Shown: positions 26,118-33,966 of the stretch, piece by piece
Numbering within the stretch: position 1 is the first letter of the stretch
How the letters are laid out: every line of letters begins with the position of its first letter
NCBI RefSeq assembly: GCF_018732085.1
Contig: NZ_CP076103.1
Coordinates: forward strand, 3,410,001-3,474,000
From: Lysobacter capsici
GTDB lineage: Bacteria; Pseudomonadota; Gammaproteobacteria; Xanthomonadales; Xanthomonadaceae
Direction: 5' to 3'
Length of the DNA stretch: 64,000 nt
The notes under the pieces: generated by a model
Seen by the model: only the letters and a program-made list of their open reading frames with translations
Databases searched by the model: none
What the model was told of the DNA's origin: nothing
Made by a program: the position numbers and the translations under genes

Positions 26118-26558
26118 TCAAGGCTTTGCCGCGGACGCATCCAGTTCGTAGCAATGATCGCCGGCCGGATGACGCCACTGCGTGCCCAGCCACGGTGTCG
26201 GATCGCGCATCTGTGTCGGTCCTTGCGCGGTGTCGGTGGCGAACCTCGCGCACAGGCGGAAATGCCCGTCCTGGCCCGGCTGATAGGCATACGGCGCGGT
26301 CGTGTCCGGGTCGCTGATCGCCAGCGACAGGCCCGGCTGCGCCGCCAGTCTGGCCAGGTCCGGCGGCAAGGCCTTGTGTGCGTCGAAATAGCTGCGCAGT
26401 TCCTGATCGATACGGCTCAGATCCTGCACCCGTCGCTCATCCAGGCGCATCTGCCGCTGCGCGCCCGGCCCGCCCATCTTCACCACCGCCATCGCGATCG
26501 CCGCGATGATCACCGCTGCGGCCGCGATCAGCAGCCCACGTCCGACCGATGCGCTCAT
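26118..26558 (-). CDS. Small membrane-anchored protein of unknown function
   Basis: 146 aa. An N-terminal membrane helix (GLLIAAAAVIIAAIAMAVV) is followed by a soluble domain with RIDQELRSYFDAHKALPPDL, a pseudopilin-like pattern, and two cysteines (FRLCARFA, DHCYELDA). The lack of a prepilin cleavage motif argues against a true pseudopilin. The start overlaps the stop of the upstream DUF5671-type gene by 4 nt, so the two form a unit. Confidence 0.82.
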   Translation of the reverse strand: MSASVGRGLLIAAAAVIIAAIAMAVVKMGGPGAQRQMRLDERRVQDLSRIDQELRSYFDAHKALPPDLARLAAQPGLSLAISDPDTTAPYAYQPGQDGHFRLCARFATDTAQGPTQMRDPTPWLGTQWRHPAGDHCYELDASAAKP

Positions 26559-27205
26559 GCCTGACTCTCCTCGCGACGCAGATCCCACAGGTAATAGCCG
26601 AACACGGTGCCGGCGATCACCGCCACCACCAACACCTTCAGCACGAAGCGCACGCTCAATTCGCCGCCGAGCAGGTTGTAGACCAGCGAGGTCATGTCGC
26701 CGATCAGCACCGCCGCGGCGATGAACAAGGTCAGGTACGTCAACCATCGCCGCACCGGCGACAGGCGCTTGATCGGGTAGCGGGCGACATCGCGCGCGAC
26801 CCGGTGCGAAACGAACGCGAACACCGGGAACGCGATCACCAGCGCCGACACCGACCAGCGCAGCGAATCGGCGGCATTGCGATACCACAATCCGTAGCTG
26901 CTGTCGGCCGGGTCCGGCCAACCCAGGTTGATCAGATCGAACAGCAGGCTGCCCAGGTGATAGGCGACGAAGTACAGGGTCGAGAACATCACCAGATAGG
27001 CGAAGGCCTCGCGCGCCGACAGCGAAGCGCGCGGCTTCGGCACCGGCACCACGAAATCGACATCGGCGTAAGCGTCGAGCGCGCCGCGGGTCTGCTCGGG
27101 ACTCCAGCCCGCCGCCGCCAGCGCCTGCGCGGTCGCCTGTTTCGATTGCCCACGTAACAGGGCTTCGCGTACGAAGCCGTCCAGTTCCAGACTTGCCGAG
27201 GCCAT
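26555..27205 (-). CDS. DUF5671-type multi-pass membrane protein
   Basis: 216 aa. Residues 1-50 look like a UBA-like helical bundle (VREALLRGQSKQATAQALAA, EQTRGALDAY). About four to five membrane segments follow, including AYLVMFSTLYFVAYHLGSLL and LVVAVIAGTVFGYYLW, with the DUF5671 pattern around YRNAADSLRWSVSALVIAFP. The function of the family is unknown. It is coupled to the downstream anchored protein. A small AGGTAGCG/CGCTACCT hairpin lies upstream at 27274-27294. Confidence 0.82.
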   Translation of the reverse strand: MASASLELDGFVREALLRGQSKQATAQALAAAGWSPEQTRGALDAYADVDFVVPVPKPRASLSAREAFAYLVMFSTLYFVAYHLGSLLFDLINLGWPDPADSSYGLWYRNAADSLRWSVSALVIAFPVFAFVSHRVARDVARYPIKRLSPVRRWLTYLTLFIAAAVLIGDMTSLVYNLLGGELSVRFVLKVLVVAVIAGTVFGYYLWDLRREESQA

Positions 27206-27474
27206 GCGGGCGACTCCATTGAGTGACGCCCGGAATCTAACAGCAAGCCGACGCGGTTCGCGGCGCGTCGCCGAGGTAGCGCGGAACGCTACCTGGCGGA
27301 TACAGGCGGACTACGTTCTGGCGGGATGCCGAACGCATGGATCGGCCAGTGCGTTGCGCGCCTTGCGCCTCATCGCAACAGGCGTCTGGCACAATCCACC
27401 GGCGTGACCGCCGCCGGCTGCCGCGCGTACGCGCCGCTGTACGCCAGTACGTATCGAAAGGGCGAACACCGCCG

Positions 27475-27822
27475 TCAGCGCTCGCGCGCGGCGAATCGAG
27501 CGTCATACGCATCCGATTCGGCCCGGTATTCGGCCGACCATTCCAGCAGGTCCGGCCGTTTCAGCCAGTACGACTCGCCGACGATGCGCAGCATCGCCCA
27601 GTGCCATGCAGGGTCGTGGAACACCAGCCCGCGTAAATGTTTCCCGGCCGGCTCGCAGGGATAGAACGACCGCGCGGCCTCGCGCGCATCGGACGGCAAC
27701 AGGCCTGCGTAGGCGACAAGGCACCACGCATACATGTGCCGCTCGCTTTCGAGGTAATCGAGGTATTCCTGCTCGGTCAAATTGGCTTCGATGACGGCAT
27801 CTCGGGCGCGTGTGGCGAACAT
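27475..27822 (-). CDS. Hypothetical protein
   Basis: 115 aa from ATG 27822 (MFATRARDAVIEANLTEQEY). It is a soluble, charged, aromatic-rich protein with no signal peptide (HMYAWCLVAYAGLLPSDARE, HDPAWHWAMLRIVGESYWLK). A longer open frame begins upstream but is Arg-rich and not coding-like. No family recognised. It is divergent from the lipoprotein gene at 28069. Confidence 0.65.
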   Translation of the reverse strand: MFATRARDAVIEANLTEQEYLDYLESERHMYAWCLVAYAGLLPSDAREAARSFYPCEPAGKHLRGLVFHDPAWHWAMLRIVGESYWLKRPDLLEWSAEYRAESDAYDARFAARER

Positions 27823-28068
27823 TGTGAACGAAGCCGGCGCGCGCCTTGGCGCTGCCGCCGCGGTGCGCATTCCCCAATCCGCGCGGCCGATCCATGCCGG
27901 CCATCGCAAAACGGCAAAAACGCGGTCTTCGCCTTGCTCCGGCCAGCCGGGTCGACGGGCCGCGCGCCGCGCCCGGCGCTGATCATGAACGCGGAAAACC
28001 TGTGTTATGTTCGCGCCCAGCCGCACTTAACCCGGATCGAGACGGCCGCGAATGTGACAAGGACCCCG

Positions 28069-28506
28069 TTGACCACGCGCCTGTTCCACCCTGCCGCCAC
28101 GACCGCGCCGCCCACTGCGCGATCGCGCCGCGCACTGCCGTCCCTGCAACTCCGATCCGTGCGCGCAAGCGCGCTGCGCTGCGCCGTGCTCCTTACCTTT
28201 TTCCTATCGGCCTGCACCATGCAAACCACTAGCTCATTCGATTCCGCCAGCTGGAAATCCCAACGCGGCGCCGACGCCCAGGACAACCGGCGCGGGACCA
28301 TGGTCGCCGCGCTGGAAAAATCGATCGCGGTCGGCATGTCGCGCGAGCAGGTGCTCGCCCTGCTCGGCGAACCCGACTCCACCGATGCGGCCACCTCGAC
28401 CGATATATACGAACTCGGCGTGGCCCAGTACGGCGTCGACGAAGAGTTCTACCAAATCCAGTACCAGGACGGGAAAGTCGCCTCCCATCGCTGGGGCCGG
28501 CGCTGA
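28069..28506 (+). CDS. BamE/SmpA-like lipoprotein
   Basis: 145 aa if read from TTG 28069, which has AAGGA 5 nt upstream. A GTG at 28159 would give the more typical leader MRASALRCAVLLTFFLSA before the lipobox Cys but lacks a ribosome site, so the start is unsettled. The mature domain has the BamE-type pattern SIAVGMSREQVLALLGEPDS, then YELG and EFYQIQYQDGKVASHRWG. True BamE is unlikely, given the location. It lies 56 bp upstream of a candidate T4SS effector on the same strand, so it could be that toxin's immunity protein; this is inference. Confidence 0.75.
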   Translation: MTTRLFHPAATTAPPTARSRRALPSLQLRSVRASALRCAVLLTFFLSACTMQTTSSFDSASWKSQRGADAQDNRRGTMVAALEKSIAVGMSREQVLALLGEPDSTDAATSTDIYELGVAQYGVDEEFYQIQYQDGKVASHRWGRR

Positions 28507-28562
28507 GCCGCGCCGCCACTCATACGACCGACGCATACGACTGAACAATCAGGGAGCCTGCC

Positions 28563-29678
28563 ATGCCGACCCGGCCCGATCTGGCGAACGTGCGCACCAC
28601 CTACCAAGTCGCCGACGATCAGATGATCGATTACCGGCCGCGCTTGTACGGCGCGGTCGATATCCCGTTCACCGATTCGGTCAAGGTCACCAAGACCGAA
28701 GGCGCCCTGCTCGATAAGCTCACCCAGGATCACGGCCTGATGGGGCTGAAGGATTTCGACGGCATCCGCAAGCTGGCTTTCAGCGAAGGCGTCGCGCGTT
28801 TTCCCGACAATCCGCTGCCGGCCAACATCCCGCCGGACCGCGCGCGCGAATGGCAAGGCAACGACGGCCACCGCGACGCCTTCCGCCATGCGTTCTGGAA
28901 CGCGCAGATGGCGCAGAAGTACGGTTCGCAATGGTCCGAGGCCTTCGCCACCGCGCACGAAGGCGTGCCGGGCAACACCGCCAATCGCGAAGCGATGGAT
29001 CTGTACAACAACCAGATCGGACGCTCGATCGGCGCCGGCCATCCCAATGCCACGCCGAAGGAACTCGCCGATCTGGTCGAGCAATCCTTGAACCAGGGCA
29101 AGCTGGTGGTGATCGATCGCAACGGCCAGCTCGAATGGAGCGACCGGGTCGCCAAGGGCCAGCACGGACTCGCGCCGGACGAAGTGATCGGGCCGCATCT
29201 GCGCACGCCCGGGGTCGTGTCCACCGACACCTCGATCAGCGCCAACACCGCGCCGGCCGCGCCCGGCCAGCCCGAAACCCGCCTGGCCGCGGCCGACCCG
29301 TCCGGCAGCGTCGAACGGATGCGTCAGGACCCGATGTACGCGCAAGTGGTCGCGGCGATGGAGGCCAAGGGCCTGCGCGACGAGGGCCTGGCCGCGAACT
29401 TCTATGCCGGCGCGACCCGCGAGGGCCTAACGGCGGTCGCGAGCATCGAGATCGGCAAGCCGGTCAACGACGCCCGCGGCCAACCCGACCGCAACTACTT
29501 CGTGATGGAAGGCGGCAGCGCCGGCCCGCTCGGCCCGGCGCATGCGCGCGTCAGCGAGAACGAAGCGCGTGGCACCTCGGTGCAAGTGGCCGCCAACAAC
29601 GCCGAGCAAGCGCGTACCCAGCAGGTAGCGGCGGCCGATCAGCAGCAAGAGCGCAAACCGGTTTCGATGAACGTCTGA
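28563..29678 (+). CDS. Putative T4SS effector with DUF6973-like domain and divergent XVIPCD
   Basis: 371 aa, no signal peptide. Residues about 85-165 contain NDGHRDAFRHAFWNAQMA (H103, H109), FATAHEGVPGN (H132, E133) and MDLYNNQIGRSIG, a His/Glu/Asp-rich helical pattern I associate with DUF6973, suggesting a metal-dependent enzyme. Residues about 245-350 follow the XVIPCD scheme in divergent form (ATREGLTAVASIEIG, NYFVMEGGSAGP, TSVQVAANNAEQ), with a polar Gln-rich tail. The catalytic activity is not known. An AGGGAGCC ribosome site precedes ATG 28563. The adjacent upstream lipoprotein resembles the immunity-effector order of 1-9595. Confidence 0.75.
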   Translation: MPTRPDLANVRTTYQVADDQMIDYRPRLYGAVDIPFTDSVKVTKTEGALLDKLTQDHGLMGLKDFDGIRKLAFSEGVARFPDNPLPANIPPDRAREWQGNDGHRDAFRHAFWNAQMAQKYGSQWSEAFATAHEGVPGNTANREAMDLYNNQIGRSIGAGHPNATPKELADLVEQSLNQGKLVVIDRNGQLEWSDRVAKGQHGLAPDEVIGPHLRTPGVVSTDTSISANTAPAAPGQPETRLAAADPSGSVERMRQDPMYAQVVAAMEAKGLRDEGLAANFYAGATREGLTAVASIEIGKPVNDARGQPDRNYFVMEGGSAGPLGPAHARVSENEARGTSVQVAANNAEQARTQQVAAADQQQERKPVSMNV

Positions 29679-29771
29679 GTCGCTCGGCCACGTCCGATGG
29701 CGTGGCGGGGCCGGGTGTTTCGAGCCCCGTGGCCGCGTCGTCGCCGCCGTCGAGTCTTGCCGCCACCGAAC

Positions 29772-30065
29772 CTAATTGAACGCCCGGCCCGAGCACGCAC
29801 TGATCTGGCTGTCCGCGTAGCCCGACGCCCGCAACTGCGCATACGAAGCCGGCGTCATATCGGCGAAGGTCGCCATCGGCCGGGCGCAACCGGGACAGGC
29901 GAATGCGATGACCTCGGGCCGTCGCAGATCGACCATCTCGCCGGTTTCGTCGCACACGCCGAACAGTTCACGGCACTGAGGACAGCATGCGAGGACCAAG
30001 GCGCCTTCGCCGCGGCAGCACGGGCAGCGTGGCCGCTTCAAGATGTAGTGGGTGATTTCACTCAT
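29772..30065 (-). CDS. Small zinc-ribbon protein
   Basis: 97 aa. Three cysteine clusters (RCPCCRGEG, CCPQCRELFGVC, FACPGCARP) suggest a double zinc ribbon. It starts MSEITHYILKRPRC; no membrane segment. The C-terminal part (MTPASYAQLRASGYADSQIS) looks like a short helix. Function unknown; possibly a nucleic-acid or protein-binding adaptor. It is convergent with the effector gene at 28563-29678. Confidence 0.75.
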   Translation of the reverse strand: MSEITHYILKRPRCPCCRGEGALVLACCPQCRELFGVCDETGEMVDLRRPEVIAFACPGCARPMATFADMTPASYAQLRASGYADSQISACSGRAFN

Positions 30066-30165
30066 GACGATCCAATGGAATCCCGAACGCGGCCGATGCA
30101 GATTCGTTCGCGAGCGAACGCCGCCGCCAAGCAGCGCAACGCCTTCAGGTTGCCCGCGCAATGAT

Positions 30166-30603
30166 TCATCGCGTGCGCGGCGGCCTGATCCACTTCAACG
30201 GAAGGCTGGCGCGGATGGCGGTAAAACAATCCGACCCTTCGCGCCCGGAAACAAACGTATCCAGACAAGCCGCGCGATCGCTGTACCGCACCGCCGAGGG
30301 TTCGACAGGCTGCAGATCCCCGGAGAAACGATGGTTCAGCAGAACCAGCGCCGCGCCGACCAGGGCAACGCATTCGGGCATGATCGCCGCCGCCGGCGGC
30401 ATGTCGAAATGCATCGGGCAATCGACGGCGACCGCGGCGTCGTTGGATCGCAGGTCGCGTTCGGAAGCGGCGGCCACGTCGTAGACATCGCAGAAATCGC
30501 TGTTTTCCTTGCTGCATGTTCCGCTGGAATCGAAGTCCGGCGTGGTGGCGCAGCCCGAAACCGAGAGCATCGCAAGCAGTGCCCAAGGCATGCGCTTGCG
30601 CAT
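30166..30603 (-). CDS. Lipoprotein of unknown function
   Basis: 145 aa from ATG 30603. MRKRMPWALLAMLSVSG precedes the lipobox Cys, followed by ATTPDF. The mature part has several cysteines (GTCSKENSDFC, VDCPMHF, PECVALVG, AACLDTF, SDCFTAI), so multiple disulfides are likely. No family recognised. It lies 100 bp upstream of the zinc-ribbon gene. Confidence 0.72.
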   Translation of the reverse strand: MRKRMPWALLAMLSVSGCATTPDFDSSGTCSKENSDFCDVYDVAAASERDLRSNDAAVAVDCPMHFDMPPAAAIMPECVALVGAALVLLNHRFSGDLQPVEPSAVRYSDRAACLDTFVSGREGSDCFTAIRASLPLKWIRPPRTR

Positions 30604-31320
30604 CGAGGCCGCACCGGGCGATTCGAAGCGCAAGCGAGCGATCAGTCGATTCGGTGGTGCGCTGCCCGGTGCGGATTTCATGGGGTGCATTCCGATTGCA
30701 TGAGAGCCGAAGCGGCAACGACCGACAGCATCGATTCGGTCCGCCAGATTCATCGCCGGTCATCGCCCGAGCGATCGCCCTGCCCGTTCGATCGGCGATC
30801 GGTTTCGACAAGCGGCGGGGCAAGAACCATCGCGACACGACACGACGATGCCGCAAGCTTAGACCGCTCCGGCGCCCATCGCGACCGCGTACGCGAGGAA
30901 CGCCGACTCCAGCCCAAGCGTGCATAGCGCAGTCTAGTCCAGGATGTTTCGCGGCGACGCCGGTTCCGTCGCGACCATCGCCGGCTTCATCGGAAAGTGC
31001 CTCGTCGCGAACGAAGCGGTTCGTCGCGTTCTCTATGCGACCGGGCGACACAGGCCGCGCGCTCGGATCGCCCGTGCGGTCCGGCGGCACTCACGGGCGC
31101 AGCTCTGCGCCGATTCGACCGGTACCGGGATGATCACGCCGTTCCGCCGATCGCTTCGCGGCTCACGTGCTGAAGGACGTTCCGGGCAGGCGGGCGACAC
31201 CGGCGCGTATCTATCGGCGCAAACCTGGGAGAACGAAGGCAACTCGGCCGCCATCGCATGCCCGCCGAGACGTGGCGACGACCGCCGCCACGTCCCTGCC
31301 ACCCCGCCCGCACCGCCCGA
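30604..31320. other. Intergenic, nothing recognised
   Basis: 717 bp between two leftward genes. Open frames exist on both strands but are Arg-rich, lack ribosome sites and do not resemble proteins. No repeat or RNA gene was identified. Confidence 0.5.
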
Positions 31321-33705
31321 TCAATTCACCTGGCAGGCGAAGCTCAAGGTCGCACTCTGACCCGCCGCCAGCGTCGCCAGCACGATGCCGGTGGCGCCGG
31401 TCAAATCCGCGACGGTGAACGAGCCCGGCGGGACGCCATTGCCGGTGATGGTCACCGGATTGCCGGGCGCGCAGGTGATGCCCGCGGTGGGCGCGTCGCG
31501 CACCACCGCGCCGGTGATCGGCGTCACGCCGTGGTTGGTCGCCACCAGGGTGTAGGTCGTCGTCTGCGTCGCGTTGACCGTGTCGCCCGCCTGGTCCAAC
31601 GGGCCGGCCGCCGGCGTATTGGTCTTGGTGATCGCAAGATCGGTGCTGCGGTGGGTGTTGGTGTAGGTGCAGACGATCGCCGTATCGGCCGCGCCGACGC
31701 TCAACCCGTCGGCCGGATCGGTATCGGCCGCGCCGGTACAGGCCAGGGTGGTGTCGTATACACCGCCGTTCGCCGCCGCCAGGGTCTCGGCCAGGGTCAG
31801 GCTGTCGCCGACGAAGCTCACCGTCGGCGTGGCGTCGGTATCGAGTTCGCCCGCGGCGCCGGCGTCGGAATCGAAGGTGTCGATGACCGTGCCGCCGCGC
31901 GAGGCCGTGATTGTCGCGTCGTCGCCCACCACCGCGGCGGCCCATTGCTTGCGCAGGGTCAAGTTCACGGCGCGCGGTGCGTTGGTGAAGGTGCACTGGA
32001 CCTGACGCCCGCCCGTGGTCACCGATAGGCCGGCGAACGGCAAGGTCAAAGTGCGCGTGGCGGCGGCGTAGGTCGCGCTCTGCCCGGCCGCCAGACCGGT
32101 GCATGACGGCGTGCCGCTCACGTCCCAACCGGCCGGCAGCGTGGTTTCGGTGACCGTGGTGTTCGCGGTCAGGCTCGCGATCGTCAAAGTCTGCGCCGCG
32201 CCCGCCGTGCCCGGCGCGCCGGCCGCGGTGGTGACGATGGTGTGGTTGGCGACGCCGTTGTTGCCGCTGAAGCTGAAGCTGCCGGTGGTGTCCTGCGAGA
32301 TCTTGGTGACGGTCAGGCGGTTGACCACCCATTCCATCGCAACGGTCTGCAGGGCCAGGTTGAGGCCGGTCGAGGTGGTGATGTTGTCCACCGCGCCGTC
32401 GCCGTTGTTGACCACGTTGTTGAACACGCCGGCCGTGTTGCTGACCACGTCCACGGCGATCGTGCAGGCGGTGGCGGTGCCGCCGTTGCCGCTGGGGGTG
32501 CCGGCCGGCAGATTGCCGTTGGTGACGGTGAGCGTGGTGCCGCCGGCGGTGGCGCTGGTGGTGGCCGTGCAACCGGCCGTGCCGCCGACCGCGATGTTCG
32601 GCGTGGCGGCGATGGTCACCCCGGCCGGCAAGGTCTCGGTGAAGGCCCAGCCGTTCTTGAGCAGGTTGTCGCCCGCGGTATTGGTGATGGTGAAGGTGAT
32701 TCGCTTGGTCTGGGTGACGTAGTCGATCCCATCCACCGCCTTGGACAACGTGGGCGAAACGTCCACCGCGGTGAAGTTGTCCCAGGCCCAGTCGTTGCCC
32801 GCGCCGGAGGCCTGCTGGTTGGCGATGCTGAAGGTCATCGGGCCGTTGATCAGCCTGGCGCCGGTGCCGGCCGGAAAGTAAGTGGCCACCCGGCCGGGCA
32901 TCGCGGCGGACACTCCCTTGGGTGGGATGTTGTAGGTTCTGACATCCGAGCCCATGGTGCACAAATCGGTATTGCCGGCACCGAGCTGGGTGCCGTTGAG
33001 CGAAAACGTGATCAGCGGATGGGCCGCCTGGCAGCTCTGCGCGGCGGCGATGAAACTGAAGGTCACGAAGCGGCTGTTGCCACCGGGCGGACGGGCAGGC
33101 AGCGCGATCGTCGCCGCGTTGGTGATCACGGTATTCGGGGCGCCCGGGTCGCCGCCGGTATAAGCGGTCAGGGCCAGGTTCTGGGTCGCTGCGACGCCCG
33201 CGTTGGTGGGATCTTGCCCGCCTGGAAGATTTGCCTGGTAAGCGCCCAGGCTAAGCGCGAGGCCTTGCACGCGGTTCCAGTTCACCTGGCCGCCACAGGC
33301 CGTGGAGCCCGTGGCGTTGTTGTCGGCCATCGCCCAGGACGATATCCGGCCGTTGCAGTTATTGGCGGTCCCCGACCAGACCGGGTTATTGGCCGTGTAG
33401 GTCATGTTGGTGGGAGCGGCGCCGGTGAAGTTGGTGATCGACGCTGGATTGCCGGCAGGCGTGACTGGAGTGCCGCTCGAGGTGACGGTGCCCCCGGTAA
33501 ACGTCTCCTGGAAGATGGCTGTCTGCGCATAGACGGGAGAGGCCACGCCCAGGCCGCAGGCAAGCAACAGTGCAAGTGTTCCTCGGCGTGTGCCGGATAC
33601 CGCCGCCTGCCGCGCCACTTCGCGACGCCCCGCCGCGCGGTTCAAGCCTGCCGCTGAGGTCGCGCAACCCGCGCGCCCGTTTACGTTTCCAGATCGCTTG
33701 CCCAT
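31321..33705 (-). CDS. Large secreted DUF11-type surface protein
   Basis: 794 aa. ATG 33705 (AGGGGA upstream) gives a long n-region, a hydrophobic core (TLALLLACGLGVA) and signal cleavage after VYAQ. The rest is Thr/Ala/Gly/Asn-rich beta repeats: DUF11/SpaA-like units such as LAITKTNTPAAGPLDQAGDT and FTNAPRAVNLTLRKQW, and a C-terminal VADLTGATGIVLATLAAGQS module ending FACQVN. Family members are extracellular or surface-attached structural or adhesin-like proteins. No sortase or autotransporter domain is visible. Single gene; convergent terminator region with pnp is on the far side. Confidence 0.85.
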   Translation of the reverse strand: MGKRSGNVNGRAGCATSAAGLNRAAGRREVARQAAVSGTRRGTLALLLACGLGVASPVYAQTAIFQETFTGGTVTSSGTPVTPAGNPASITNFTGAAPTNMTYTANNPVWSGTANNCNGRISSWAMADNNATGSTACGGQVNWNRVQGLALSLGAYQANLPGGQDPTNAGVAATQNLALTAYTGGDPGAPNTVITNAATIALPARPPGGNSRFVTFSFIAAAQSCQAAHPLITFSLNGTQLGAGNTDLCTMGSDVRTYNIPPKGVSAAMPGRVATYFPAGTGARLINGPMTFSIANQQASGAGNDWAWDNFTAVDVSPTLSKAVDGIDYVTQTKRITFTITNTAGDNLLKNGWAFTETLPAGVTIAATPNIAVGGTAGCTATTSATAGGTTLTVTNGNLPAGTPSGNGGTATACTIAVDVVSNTAGVFNNVVNNGDGAVDNITTSTGLNLALQTVAMEWVVNRLTVTKISQDTTGSFSFSGNNGVANHTIVTTAAGAPGTAGAAQTLTIASLTANTTVTETTLPAGWDVSGTPSCTGLAAGQSATYAAATRTLTLPFAGLSVTTGGRQVQCTFTNAPRAVNLTLRKQWAAAVVGDDATITASRGGTVIDTFDSDAGAAGELDTDATPTVSFVGDSLTLAETLAAANGGVYDTTLACTGAADTDPADGLSVGAADTAIVCTYTNTHRSTDLAITKTNTPAAGPLDQAGDTVNATQTTTYTLVATNHGVTPITGAVVRDAPTAGITCAPGNPVTITGNGVPPGSFTVADLTGATGIVLATLAAGQSATLSFACQVN

Positions 33706-33910
33706 TGCATCCCCTAGCACTGCAGTGGCGAAATCCGCCTTATTGCTTGCTATCGCCGAAAGCCCGGCGACCCGGACATGACGTGGTCGATCGCGTCCAT
33801 CGCCGCCGGTCGAACGGATCGGCAAGCGGGTCTTGTGGACGCAGACACCGATTGGGGTGGGCGCCGCTGCAGCGGCAAACCCTCGGACAATCCAGACGGA
33901 CCGCCACAAA

Positions 33911-33940
33911 CGAAAAAACGGGCCGAAGCCCGTTTTTTCG
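33911..33940 (-). terminator. Rho-independent terminator downstream of pnp
   Basis: CGAAAAAACGGGC-CGAA-GCCCGTTTTTTCG: a perfect 13-bp stem with A and T runs on both sides, 26 bp after the pnp stop. Confidence 0.93.
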
Positions 33941-33966
33941 AATCCGACAATGATGACGCGCGGCGA

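Noticed and set aside
26118..26558. Type II secretion pseudopilin
   Set aside because: The helix position fits, but there is no prepilin peptidase site before it and no gsp genes nearby.
28563..29678. Assignment of the N-terminal domain as a phospholipase
   Set aside because: The His/Glu pattern suggests a metal enzyme but no lipase motif is visible, so no activity was named.
31211..32962. Long frame opposite or shifted to the DUF11 protein gene
   Set aside because: His/Arg/Gly-rich out-of-frame reading of a repetitive high-GC gene.
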